Assembly (NCBI GenBank): GCA_015680685.1
Contig: MNCI01033474.1
Coordinates: 2,046,393 to 2,110,392, forward strand
Direction: 5' to 3'
Length of the DNA stretch: 64,000 bases
DNA from: Gnetum montanum
Lineage: Eukaryota; Streptophyta; Gnetopsida; Gnetales; Gnetaceae
The position numbers and the translations under genes are program-made. The notes under the pieces are model-generated. The model had not been told where the DNA came from. It worked only from the letters and a program-made list of their open reading frames with translations, and searched no databases. Below, piece after piece: positions 46,150 to 57,592 of the stretch; the stretch's first letter is position 1, and each line of letters begins with the position of its first letter.

Positions 46150-48190
46150 TGGACAAGCATGCTCAATTTTTTGAATCTCTTCCTTCCAACTCGGTCGTGG
46201 GGGAGATGGCCATCCATGCTGAATCAATTAAAGTGGCTCCTTAGTTTTTCATTTTTTCTATCTTTTACCTTTTTTGTCTTACACAATTTTTAGTATTTTT
46301 CTCTTTATTGAGCATTTTACAATTTTTTCTATATTTTACTTTATATAGTTTGCATTTTTATGATGTTTTTCTCTTCTTTATTGATTATTGTTAGGACTTG
46401 GTGTAATTATAGTTGCCTATTGATGGTGTTTTGTACCTTATAATGTTATTCAATAGCAAATGTCTAGATTCTATCTTTAAACTTTAATGTTGATAACTGA
46501 GACATTGTTTGTTCTTAGGATAAAAGGTAGTGAGTCCATGTCATCCATTGATCCACAGAACTCTATGATGTTTCCTTGATTTGAAAGTATGAGGTTCCTT
46601 GTTAAATGAAACTTATAATGAACTTCTGACCTTAGTAGCTTCCAAATTGGAAATGAACTAAGTGGACAAACAAGGATGTGAGTTCAAGAAGATTTGACAC
46701 TTTTTGTACTTGTATATCCTTTTGGATGCATCAGTATCTTCATAGATCCTTTACCATTCCTATGTTGACCAATAACAAGAAGCTAAGTCTTTACATGGTG
46801 TGGTTCCCACAAATAATAATAATAATAATGAAAATGAAAATTCAAAGCACACCCCTTAGACTCAATAACAGGCTACAAGCACTAGTTATGTGACTAGAAA
46901 GACATGTTACCCATGCCTGAAGATGCCCCTCTAACTAACATCCTTCTTACTTTCTGGTTCTCTTTTCTTCTCTCTTTGGAATGGTGATTGATCTATGGAG
47001 ATATTCTTATGCCTTGGTGGATGGACTAGTCTAAATGTATTAATGTGAATTCATTGAAAGTGGTCGGTCTTAAATTGTACTAAGGATGAATGTTTTTAGG
47101 TTATATTAACTACAAAATCCACAAGGAACTTCATGTGGCCATGATACAAGGCTCCATTCCAAACACTCTCATTAACTTATGCTTTCCATCACTCACCTCA
47201 CTGCCTTTTCACATGTTTGTTTTAATGTCTTTGTTTAGATATGATCAAAATTCTTTGATGGTTTTCTTTGTGATTTGTTCCTTAACTAATCACAACCATT
47301 AATCATCCATGGGGCCCATAGACTATTTTTTTTGAGGGCATGAAAATGAATTAAGGGAATGAGGCTACTATGAGGAGGACCCACTTGCATACTCCTTGGT
47401 TGGACTAGTTAAGTTTCTTATTCCTCAGAAATTTTTGCTTTCAAATCTTCTACATTCCATGTCAATTACATCTAGTTGTACACTCCTTAACTAGCATTCT
47501 CTAGATTAAAACTCCTTTTCTATGAATATTCTAGTCCTCTTCAAGCATTCCATTATGTTCTAGGCTTTTTTTACTTCCTTTGGACTCCAATTTTACGCAT
47601 AAACTTATTGTTTTTCCTTACTTTTTCAAATGGAAATTTTAAGCTTACTACTACATTGACATGATCTCGTTGACATAGCCCCTACGTCGATGTGACCCCA
47701 TTAACATAATCACATCAATGAAGTGCAAAAATATGTATATATATATATATATAAATGAAAATTCTTAGCTATTTTTTATCATTTACTCTCAAACGCCCAA
47801 GGAGTTTTTGTTATTTTCAATGACCAAATCCTTCCAAAGCCCATAACTTTCATACCACTTGTTCAATTAACCCCATTCTTTGATCCTATAGCTACCAAAG
47901 GTGAGCTTTACATCATGGGAAACACAAACCTTAGGTTCCTAATGAAAAAGTTTTTGGAATTTTTCTAACTTCCACAAGGTTTAACTAATAAAATAATATT
48001 AAAATCACTAATTCATGAGAGTTAAACACTTCCAACAAACGTTGGTAGTCATCTAAGGAAAATAATATCAAAATAATCAATCTACCATAATCACAACATA
48101 GTCTAACTGTAACAAATCAAACAAGGCAAGGTATCCATGTGCTCTAAGTTACACATCAGACACTAATCCTTGGTTATATTATGATTACAG
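46150..48190 (+). other. Post-pol, pre-ORF3 noncoding region of copy 2
   Basis: It matches 2241-4444 of copy 1. It includes (AAT)n at 46811-46829, the GGGGCCCATAGACT..GAGGAGGACCCACTTGC block, a U3-like motif run near 47650-47715 followed by a TATATA stretch (47728-47752), and ends TATTATGATTACAG directly before the ORF3 ATG. Confidence 0.6.
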
Positions 48191-51043
48191 ATGGTTCCTA
48201 AACCTAAATGAGGAGTAGAGGTAGGATCATTCCAAGGGATAAGTGGCTAAGAGATGGAAGGGACCAATAGCCAAAGTAGCCCCAGGAACAAGTAGCTAAA
48301 ACTCATGCAACGAGACCTCTTTGGGAGAAGCCCAAAGTAAAATCCATCCAACATATTTCCACCACTAAAATAGAGTAATTGCACTAAGATGAGGCACCAA
48401 GACCTAGATCAAACCTTGATATCACTTTAACCAATGCTTGCCTTAGACAAATTCAGACCAAGGAGGTTTAGAGTTTAGTTCTTTAAGAATTGAACTTTGG
48501 TCATTTCTTGGATATGGCTGTAAAAGAAGTCAAAGTATAATCCAGAGCTCTCCCATGTGGCCCATTCTTACTTCCAATGGAGAATTGTACATGGGGAAAA
48601 CATTCCTCTTTTGGAACAACAAGTAGACTAATGTCACTATGAAGATCAATGACATTAGTATTTCCTACTTAGTGGAGGCCATCTCTTAGGTCTTCAAGTT
48701 ACTAGAAACTAGGGTAACATTGGTAGAGATTTCAACACAAGCAAACCTAGAGGTGAAAAAGAAGTGGCTACAATAGTGCTATGGGGTTGATCACAAGGAA
48801 TATGGCATGCTCACTAAGGTAGAGAGGGCATATTTTAAAATTATGGCCTACCATCTCAATCCAATAGTGAGGCTAAGCAAAGTTACAACCTTCTCTACTT
48901 GTGCGTGTGTCACTTTGAGTAAGAAATTCTCTATTAGTCTTCCATAGCTAATCTATCTAGAGATTGAAAAGTGCTTTAAGGAAAACAAGCATGGAAGAAA
49001 GGCACCCCCCTTTCCATGCCTAATTTAAAAATCATGCAAAAGGAAAGGAATAACATACTATTCAAATGACAAGCTTCAACAAGCTTCTACTACCTCTTGG
49101 GAAAAAATGATAAAGGATAAGGTGCTACCAAAAGTGTAAGAAGAGGAGCAGCCACCACCACCATCCACCACTCAAGAAATAATTTTGGAGGCTCTTGCTA
49201 CCATGGAGCACATGTAGAAACTTTGTGAGTGACTCCTACAATAGTAGTAGGTAGGACCAAGTGGTAGTGAGCCTTTCATCTACCAACCAGCAATAAGTCA
49301 TCTAAATGCATTTACTTACATAATTAGCTAGTTAGAAGAGATAGTGCCACTATTTACTACCCTAAGAATGCAAGTGCGTATGAAGTTGAATCCAAGTGCC
49401 TAAGAAGTAACAATATTCATTCTTAAATAACAACAATTCCCAAAGATCTCTGAGAATGCCACTACTTTTTTGATGTGCTTGGAGGTTGATGAGGAAGCAA
49501 ATATCTTCATGATGTAGCCCCATGGGTAGGAGATAGTGGTAAATTTAGTTGCTGATAGAGTGGCTAAGGCACTCAAAGTTCTTGTGACTATCAGTCTGAT
49601 GTTGCTACACATTGGAACATGCAAACATCAACAAAAGCAAGTGAAGACTTGGCACAACCTAGCACAAGAAAGTGCTAGATCAATTGGTTGGAACTGGGTA
49701 ATCAATTTTGGAGGCCTTTGACCTTACATATGACATTACTACAACATATTTGGCACTCTTGGAAGCTAGGAACAAGCTCATGATTGCCAGTGTCCAACTT
49801 GAGACAACCACAACTACAAACCAAAGATTAGCTATTAAAGTTGCAAAATTAAAATCTTGCCTAGCTAATTCCATAGTTCTTGGCCAAACTATAATCAAAG
49901 ATGAATCTTTCTTATAACTTCAAGAAAACCTCAAAGTGATTGAGAATACCAAGAAGACCATCATCGTTAATGCATCCATAGCAAAAGAAATGACATACAA
50001 CACTAAAAATACCTATTAGAGACTCACAAGGAGAATACAATTCTAACCAATGAAAACCATTTCCTATACATTGTTGAAGCTCAAAAGGACCAAATGGTTG
50101 AATTTATAAGGCAACAGTAAAAGTAGCTTACCAAGATGACTATGAATTTGAAGAGTTTGGCTATATAGAATAAGAATTTCTCAATGGAGAAGGTTCAAGT
50201 GCTTCACTAGAAGTCAACCATTGAGATCACCACCTAGAGAAATAAGACCCTTAAGTTAGAAAGAGTGAAAAATCACTATAGGCACTAGGTTGGCCTTCTT
50301 AAAGAAGTCAATTAAAAGAAGATGTAGATGGTGAACTCAAAGGTGAATGAGGCTCTTTAGAAACTCCAACAAGGAGGTAACGTGTGGTAGCCCATCTTTA
50401 ATAGATTGAATTGGTATAACAAAGTAGAAATCCATCTCAAGGAGTTGAAAATCAAGAGATGATGTAGTACATGGAGTTAGCCAACCTTTGTTATGCAAAC
50501 TTAGCAATGTTGACTATCAAAAGCCTAAGGTTAGAATTGGAGAAGCAAGTGGCCAGATCATACCTATTGTACGAGGCTAAGTCCAAGCATCATAAGAAAA
50601 TGAAATAGAAGCCAAAAATAGCCAATGTTGAACTTGAAGTTCTTAGAGCATGATTCATAAATCAACGATAAATAGCTAAGAACTTGGCCAGAAGAATGAA
50701 TGACTACTAGGAGCTATAGAATGCTATCAAAGTGTTTGATATTGAACACAAACAATTTGCTACCTAGTTTATCAATGTTATGGAGTTGTTCCTTTCAATG
50801 CCTTGTATGTTGGATGTTCTTATACTGGTCCACATTGATGATGCTATGTGGACCATGTATGATCCCCAAAGTGAGGAAGGGAAGATGAAAGCATTGCTAG
50901 ATGCTTTTCTTCTTCCACCAGCAGTAGCAACTGCAATAGGATAGCCACAACCATCATAGCCTCAGCCTCAACTACTAGATGCATCAGACATAGGGGAAGG
51001 TTCTTTGACACCTTAAGAGCCTTCACCTCTTAGGACTATTTGA
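48191..51043 (+). pseudogene. Degenerate ORF3 of copy 2
   Basis: A 951-codon span from ATG (directly after a TTACAG acceptor-like site) to TGA at 51041-51043, homologous to 4445-7201. Shared blocks include AYHLNPIV.., SLPQLIYLEI-like and PFPCLI near 48850-49025, a Pro-rich stretch near 49150, long Lys/Glu/Leu-rich parts after 49900, a MELANLCYANLAMLTI block near 50470-50520, LFLSMPCMLDVL near 50787 and LLDAFLLPPAVA near 50900. No hydrophobic membrane segment is evident. The function is unknown; similarity to the putative plant transposon domain is weak. Confidence 0.6.
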
Positions 51044-51287
51044 TTTTCTTTTTGTCTTCAGTTATCATAGTGATTGTACTATTGAATTTTACAACTTTGT
51101 TCAATTTTATTTTTGTCAATACCTACTTTTGCAAAAATTGTAAATCTATACACTTGAGAACTTAGTGTTAGTTATTTTGAGTCAATTAGTTAGTCAATCA
51201 ATAATTCCATACCTTCCCAAATTTTGTAAAAATCTTGTTCCTCCTTTTTTTCACTCGAGAACAAGTTTTTAGTTAGTTGTGGAGGTA

Positions 51288-52187
51288 TGATGAGTCATCA
51301 ATGATTGGGTTTCATCAACATGAATGTGTCAACATGATCCTATCAATGCATATCCATCAATGTAGTTGCATCAATGCATAACTATCAACATGTACCTATT
51401 GATGCATGAGATGATGCATTGATGCATACACATTAACAAAGTATCCAGTATTGCCTATATAAATGTGCACACCTATTGTATTCAAGGCATAATTCATTTT
51501 GTAGCATAGTAGAGCTCTTGTAGTTATTTTTCTTAAGAGTTAGAATATTTTCTAAGTACCTTAGTAGGAGTTAAGAAGTGTATAGATCTTTATTCGAGCA
51601 TTGATGTACCTTGACACTTCAATGTGAATGGCAATAAAGATGAGCTTTCTTAATAAACATTGGAGCACTTGAAATTATCCTAATGTTTACTTAATGCACT
51701 TACTATTTATGAAATATATTTTCATGCACTTAATTAATTAATTACATATGAATAATTAATATACGTAAGTATGACCACCTTGAGCATACATTAATGCTTG
51801 GTAATCCTAGTAGTGCTTATGCTTGGTAACCTAGTAGTGTTGTGATGTGTTCAAGATGTGTACAAAAGGTGGGAATGGATGGTTATGTTATGATTAGCTT
51901 AAGGCATTAAATAGTTACTAGATTAATTAGCATTTAATCACTTTATTTTCACACTTAGGAAGAATAGATAAAAAATATAAAAGTTATAAAAATCATGTGC
52001 ATCAATGACACTTAACAATACCATTGTACCTCACAAGTGGAATTGAGAAGACAATGATCACGTTCTTAAGATTCACTACCTAGATAATGTGTACTTAGAG
52101 AGCTAAAGTCTACAAAATTTGACTGGGTCACTTGGTGAATGCTAGTCATTCATATGGTCAGGCATAGGAAGTACTTGTTGCTCATCA
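51288..52187 (+). repeat. 3' LTR of copy 2
   Basis: 900 bp from TGATGAGTCATCA to CTTGTTGCTCATCA. The U3 has about ten CATCAATG(CAT)/CAACATG motifs in both orientations (51305-51440), CTATATAAATGTGCAC near 51453 as TATA, and the AATAAAGATGAGC block. Confidence 0.83.
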
Positions 52188-52192
52188 CATAT

Positions 52193-52634
52193 ATTTTCAT
52201 TTATTCTTGTTCATACAATTGATAAGAGATTATTTAAGTTCTTAAGTAATCAACAAGATCATTTAAGGAACTTTAGATCCTTCCAAGGCCTATGGATCTT
52301 GGAGTTAAACTATTTGACACTAATATTTTCAATTTTCTAGTACTAAATTTTTCAACCATTATAGTTTTTGATGCTAGGAGGAGGACCACAACCTATCTTC
52401 TTAGCCTAAAAATGTATCTACAAACTTTTTTCTAATTGTTTCTACTTTGTGATAATAGCATGTTTGGAAAAAAAAATTATTTTTGGGTTTTTCTATAATC
52501 CAACATTCACACCATATCTATTTTTACCTATATACCTACAAAAAATTAATTTTTGCAATTGTAGTTCACAACGCTACACTTGTTTTCTGCACTTAAGATT
52601 TTACAACCAAAACCATTATTCTTAGTGTTGCAGT
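52193..52634. other. AT-rich spacer right of copy 2
   Basis: No reliable frame; short A and T runs. It may be leader of the element whose gag starts at 53081. Confidence 0.4.
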
Positions 52635-52714
52635 ATGCAGTATTTTTCCTACTTCTTTTTTTACACACTAAATCTTTCTAATTTTTTATCTACCTTATAT
52701 GCTAAAATAATTAT

Positions 52715-52965
52715 TAGTTTAGTTCCAGTTGTAGTTTCACACTCTATAGCTTCACACACTGAAAGTTCCATATGCTATAGCTTCCTATGTTGTGAAGCCT
52801 TGCACATTGAAGCCTCACATGTTGAAGCTTCACATGCTATATTCTCATATGTAATAGCTTCACATGCTTTAACTTCACATGTTGTAGTCTCACACATATT
52901 TTTTACACACTATGAAGTCCAACATGCTATAGCCTCACAGACTGTAGTCTCACACATCATGAGCC
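52715..52965 (+). repeat. 15-bp minisatellite encoding a five-residue repeat
   Basis: About 16 degenerate units of TAGCTTCACATGTTG type. In the plus-strand frame 52635-53021 they read as pentapeptides such as ASHVE, ASHAI, TSHVV, VSHIF and ASQTV. The frame stays open through the whole array. It lies just upstream of a Tat-like gag. Whether it is translated is unknown. Confidence 0.7.
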
Positions 52966-53080
52966 TTAGCTTGTTTAAGACCTTAAAATCCTTTAAAACT
53001 GTACTAAACTTGATCCATTAGTTGATCTCCTATAGTTTATGCCTTTTATTTTAACTATTCCATTGACTAACATAGTAGTC

Positions 53081-54900
53081 ATGGCATCAAACCAAGAATC
53101 CATGTGCATGCAAGATCCTAAGGACCCAATCATAGTGGAGCATAGGAAGTTTCTTAAGTAGTTAGGCTTATCCTAGTGCCTGTAAACATTGATGAACAAT
53201 ACTACAACTTCTTATGTGCAAAAATCCAAGATGGTTTATGCATTCCATACAAGGAGTTCGACTCCAAGCGTCAATACAAGTTGATCTACGAGAATGGGAA
53301 GGAATACATCCCTTCAATGTATGACCATATTGAATTATTTGAATTCTATATACACCTATTAGCATAGTTGATAAGTGCAAATGAGGATGGTGAAGTGAGT
53401 GAAAAGGCTAGTTTAGAATCTTACCCATAGTATTAGGATGAGTTCAAAGCTAATTATGAGCTAGATAGGTTCTTAGCAAACCTTTTCCAATGGTCTATCC
53501 TGAAGGTAATCATGTTCACCTCTATGCCTCCTACTTTAATGGTAAACCAAACCCCTTGCCCCCCTTTTGACCTTTACAAACCCAAGTTCATAATCTGCTT
53601 TCTTGTTTAATTCACTATTCACCTTGGCACCTTTTATTATAATGCCTCATCCTCTGCCAATAATTTCCTTCTTATCCTAACCTTTTACAATTATGGTTGG
53701 TCCTTCTCCTAGAACGTAAATTCCACGTGTTTCATCAAAGAGCTGTTGAACCTTAAACCTAGTACCATTCAAATTGTAAAGATTATGAACTTCTACTAGG
53801 ATGATTCCATTTGTCCTACAATTCCTTAAATCACATTACCCATAGGCATGCCTGTTCCAAACTTTGTCAAATACAATGCTGAATGAGACCCTAATACGCA
53901 TCTTGTCATCTTCTACTCTAAATACCTCATGTTGCAAGTGTGGCCTGACACAATACTACAGAATTTTCCTATGTTCCTAAAAGGAAATTTTTTGGATTGG
54001 TACTAAACCTTACCTAGAGGTCCTATATCCTCTCCTCAAGACTTGATAAGCCAATTTATCAATTACTTGAAATACAACTTGAAGCTTGATATAACATTAG
54101 ACCAACTTATGAAGGTGAGACAGGGGCCATTGCAACTAGTCCAAAGGTTTATTTAGAGTTGGAATGCAACCCTCAATGAGATTCTAGACCGTATTTCTGA
54201 AACCCACCTCTTGACATTCTTTAGGGAGTAATCAATGAATTCATCAACTTAGAGCTCTACTACTTAGAATCCTAATCACTAAGCCAAGATGTTTTGTAAA
54301 TTAAGAACATTAAGTCTGGGAAGACTAGTAATGATCTAGCCTATGTGGACTATAAACAACACTCAAGAAGGAATAAGGATAAAACCAAACAAGTACAAAT
54401 AATTGTGGCCATAGTAACAAAAGTGCTAAATAAGTAGAAAGGTAGAAATCACCATCACACAACACATCTTCTGACTCATCTCAACTATTGACCTCCTATA
54501 CCACCAACCAACCAAGATTAAATTTTAAATGCAAGGATACTACTAGGTATGCTAAGTTGCCTACGAAGTCCTTTGAGCTTGTAGAACATTTTCTTAGAAA
54601 CAACTATATTCAACATAAGCAACCATCTAATGAAGCTCATAAAAGTTACAATCATCTTTGTGAGATAACTAGAGATCCAACGATAGTAACCGAAGAAAAT
54701 CCAAAACTGTCAAAGAACTTTAGAATAGATAGGTTTTACTATTATCACCAAGTGGCTATTCTTGATACTAATTTTTTCATAGCCTTCAAAAATAACCTTC
54801 AAAAGATGATCAACCATGGAGAGTTGGTGTTGAATGAGCCCAACTCTTCAAACTCCAACAATAACTCTTACACCATAGCCTCGTTCACAATAAGCAAATG
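53081..54900 (+). pseudogene. Second Tat-like gag fragment
   Basis: It starts MASNQESMCMQDPKDP at 53081. An open stretch at 53176-53367 includes YYNFLCAKIQDGL and SMYDHIELFEFYI. The capsid block near 54055-54160 reads KYNLKLDITLDQLMKVRQG then LVQRFI, matching the minus-strand gag at 35653-35800. Near 54715-54810 there is a knuckle-like RFYYYHQVAILDTNFFIAFKNNL (the family has C and H at several of these places), homologous to 33770-33860. It stops at about 54900; protease and pol are absent, so this is a truncated insertion or its 3' part was lost. Confidence 0.65.
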
Positions 54901-55820
54901 ATCTAGTTCTCTTAGAGAATCATTTGTCATCAAGATATCACTAGCTAGTACTCATTCCTAGAATCTAAAGCCGAGCACTGCTGCCGCACAGCAATTGTTT
55001 TCTTATTTTATCTTCTTCTTGTTCTCACATTGCTGCTCTGGATTGTCTTTTCCAGCGCTGTATTCGCTGTACTTTTGGGCTGAAAACCCTTCTCCAACTC
55101 CTCAGAGTACGAGTACCAGAGTCCAGAAACAAGTGTACTAGGTTTTCCAGAACCAGAAATGAGCCGTGGCATCAAATCCAAAACTAAATTATGGTTGCTG
55201 CGAGTCCTTGAACCTGCTGATGGCCTCAATTCAGCAGCGAAAGCACTCTTCCAACTGCACGGAAGTAGGAAGAGCTAGTCGATTAGTAGGAGCTTACATG
55301 CCACAGGACCGTTTGGCCTGTTGTTCATTATTGTGCCCACAGAAAACAAGAAACCAAGCAACAATCAAACAAAAATCCAAAGAAACCAGCAAAAGAAAAT
55401 ACTTTACCATGCTTCAAAACAAGCAGTGGATTCTCACCATAGTTTGAGAAATCTGTAATTAATGGCAAGATCTGCAATATATTGCAATGCAACATTGAAG
55501 TCCATTCAAAATTGGATTGGACATTTAATCTAATAAATATTATTATATTTTTATTGATTTTTAAGTTTACTATATTGTTTATTACTAATTCAGATGTCAA
55601 CAGAAAACTAAAATTTCTATATTTGATTTTCCACCCTAACCAAGCTTTGAGATGAAAAAATTTGGAAAATGCAGCTAACATGAGTGGATATAACTGCTCT
55701 ATTTTGCTATATTTTGCTAATATTGACAATTTTAATCTGATTCTTACACTGATTTATTTAGATCGGATTAATAAAAATGGCTGCCAATTTGCCCATCTGA
55801 TCCAATTTTTCAATCTATAA
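54901..55820. other. Start of the less decayed, CpG-richer region
   Basis: No protein recognised. Frames on both strands (55008-55229 minus, 55166-55447 plus) overlap and look like chance. From about 54960 CG dinucleotides become noticeably more common than in the retroelement part. Confidence 0.4.
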
Positions 55821-55946
55821 TTCTCACTGCAATGAAATCCAGGATTGTTTCTTGATTGCAAAGTGGGGTTGGGTTTTCTCTCATTCTCACTGCAATGAAA
55901 TCCAGGATTGTTTCTTGATTGCAAAGTGGGGTTGGGTTTTCTCTCA
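55821..55946. repeat. Perfect 63-bp tandem duplication
   Basis: 55821-55883 and 55884-55946 are identical (TTCTCACTGCAATGAAATCC...GGGTTTTCTCTCA). The absence of any difference indicates a recent event. The length is a multiple of three, and on the minus strand a frame (56029-55754) passes through both, but I doubt it is coding. Confidence 0.95.
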
Positions 55947-56010
55947 GCATTTGAAATAGGACAGCCCATTCTCTCTGGGGCACTTGAAAGACGGGAGGGA
56001 GGAAAAAAAC

Positions 56011-56181
56011 ATGGCGGGTAGCTCAACATTGTCAGTGCTGGCGACGTTGTTGTTGGTCGTCGTCGTTCCTAGTGGGAATGTTCGTGCAGTCAGTAACAGA
56101 GATGATATTTATCATGATATACCTCAAAAACAAGTTTTATTAATATTAAAAGAGTATAAGTACATCAACCACATTAACTCA
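56011..56181 (+). pseudogene. Signal-peptide-like start, possible first exon
   Basis: ATG at 56011 is followed by AGSSTLSVLATLLLVVVVP, a hydrophobic run, then SGNVRAVSN, which looks like a secretory signal with a cleavage region. The frame runs to TAG at 56182 but loses protein-like character after about residue 35. It lies about 20 bases before a decayed coding exon (56201-56547) and may be its 5' exon or unrelated. Confidence 0.35.
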
Positions 56182-56200
56182 TAGGAATAGAAAGAAGGGG

Positions 56201-56547
56201 GAATGAGACTTCGGAAAAAGCTTTATCAATAACCGATCAGAGGCAACCTCATCTGGGGCACTACCATTCAACCAGACAAACTGGCTCAGTACAAGAGAGA
56301 ATGGCATAAGTTTGGATGAGGCAGAGAGTACTCGATAGAAGACGGAGAGAGTCCCAAATGGTGACTCTACAAATTAAAGAAGGGAAGCTTCATTGCAGAG
56401 ATTGCTGATGCAGTGTTGCCTGAATGCATGGGTCTTTCCCAAGGCTATAAGAGATGAATCAACTGATGACTATCCATTTTGAACTTTGATGTTTGAGATT
56501 TCAGTTGAAAATGAATGAGGTGGAAGATTGGCAATTTCTCCAACATG
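56201..56547 (+). pseudogene. Decayed exon of unknown protein, possibly 5' exon of the kinase-like gene
   Basis: One frame carries IWGTTIQPDKLAQYKREW, then GREYSIEDGESPKW and LYKLKKGSFIAEIADAVL then PECMGLSQGYKR (about 56250-56454), broken by TGA and TAA codons. A frameshift leads to DDYPF and LMFEISVENE, GGRLAISPT up to a good donor site (ATG|GTAAGATAA, GT at 56548-56549). I do not recognise the family. The next acceptor followed by coding sequence in the same direction is at 57591-57592. Confidence 0.45.
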
Positions 56548-56639
56548 GTAAGATAACATTTATTAAAATAATCTAGCTTTTGAAAAATAACAGTGCATCT
56601 ATGCTTTCAAATATAGTTGGTAACATGACACCACTGATT

Positions 56640-57249
56640 GGTAACATGACAGCGCTCATAGTCAAGGGATCAAAGACATAAAGATTTGGCGACAAAATGG
56701 CTGACATTATATGGTTCATGAATCGTGATAAAATTGCAAAGGAGCTACGGACAGAAAAAAAGGACCAGCAAAGATTACAATATGCAACAGATTACAGTGA
56801 AGGTAACATTCTTCAAGATATTCCTTTATCCATTCGTGCAAAGATTGCTCAAAGATTGTACAAAGACACAGTGGAGAAGCTGATGCTATTAAAAGGACGG
56901 AGTTCGGACTTTGGACTTTAGAAATCAGATTGTCACAAAATTGCAAGAAGAATTTTTCCTTCCTGGTGAACTGATTATAGAGCAAGGGCAGGCAGTAGAT
57001 CAATTTTACATAGTTTCACATTCTGAAGAAGGTTCAGAGGAAACTGTGACTCAAATCGATATCTATAATACCTTTGGTGAAGTTGCAATTATTTGCAAAA
57101 TTTCGCAGCCATATACAGTTCGTGTTCTTGAACTCTCTTGGTTATTGCGCTTGGGGAAAGACGGTTTTACAAATACTCATCAACTTCTGCTGGCTCTGTT
57201 TAACTCTATTGTTGAGTGCAAAGAATCGCCAGCAAAATCTGTTTCATAG
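56640..57249 (+). pseudogene. Fragment of a SKOR/GORK-type outward-rectifying K+ channel (C-linker and cyclic-nucleotide-binding domain)
   Basis: Shaker-family plant K+ channels of the SKOR/GORK group release K+ from cells. The fragment starts GNMTALIVKGSKT (pore-S6 end), continues through the C-linker (KMADIIWFMNRDKI, RLQYATDY, ILQDIPLSIRAKIAQRLYK) and the CNB-like domain (FFLPGELIIEQGQAVDQFYIV, GSEETV, FGEVAIIC, PYTVRVLELSWLLRL) and ends VECKES. Breaks: TAA after SKT; a 7-bp tandem duplication GGACTTT (56906-56912, 56913-56919) that shifts the frame; and a loss of about eight or nine residues after IVSHS compared with the family. Ion-conducting S1-S5, ankyrin and KHA parts are absent. The block contains no intron, so it may be a processed piece. 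Confidence 0.8.
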
Positions 57250-57592
57250 ATTGCCTCAGAGCGTAAAAATAGGTTGCCGAAGAGATGAGTAGATAGTTTG
57301 AAAAATCGGATCAGATCTGGAAATCGGTAATCCGGTAATCCTAAAACAAATCAGGGTAAAAATTGTCAATATTTACAAAAGAGAGCACGTGTTAGTAATG
57401 GCATTTTCCAATTTTTTTCCAATTTTCTTCAACTAAGAGATGGTTAAAGTAGAAAATAAAATACAGAAATTTTAATTTGTGCGGCATCAGAATTAGCAAT
57501 ATACAATATATTAAACTTAAAAATCAATAAGAATATAGCACTAGTGGTTGGACTGATCCAAAGCTTCAATGTTGCTTTATGATTTCTTGCAG

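Larger units (their letters stand above)
41693..52192 (+). mobile_element. Athila-type copy 2: LTR retrotransposon lacking RT, RNase H and integrase core
   Basis: The ends are a TSD CACAC (41693-41697) and CATAT (52188-52192), which differ by two C-to-T changes. The LTRs are 843 and 900 bp, with a decayed tRNA-Asp primer site at 42541, gag, protease, an integrase C-terminal remnant, a noncoding block, ORF3 and a weak PPT. About 300 bases (45610-45890) of unclear origin replace RT through the integrase core. The LTR pair is clearly more diverged than that of copy 3, so this insertion is older. Total length is about 10.5 kb. Confidence 0.85.

Noticed and set aside
47728-47752. (TA)n run as a standalone microsatellite of interest
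   Set aside because: It sits at the place of the TATA-like box of the internal U3-like segment; reported there instead.
55754-56029. Minus-strand 91-codon frame with an internal 21-residue repeat
   Set aside because: The repeat is only the 63-bp DNA duplication; the rest has no domain and overlaps the start of a plus-strand frame.
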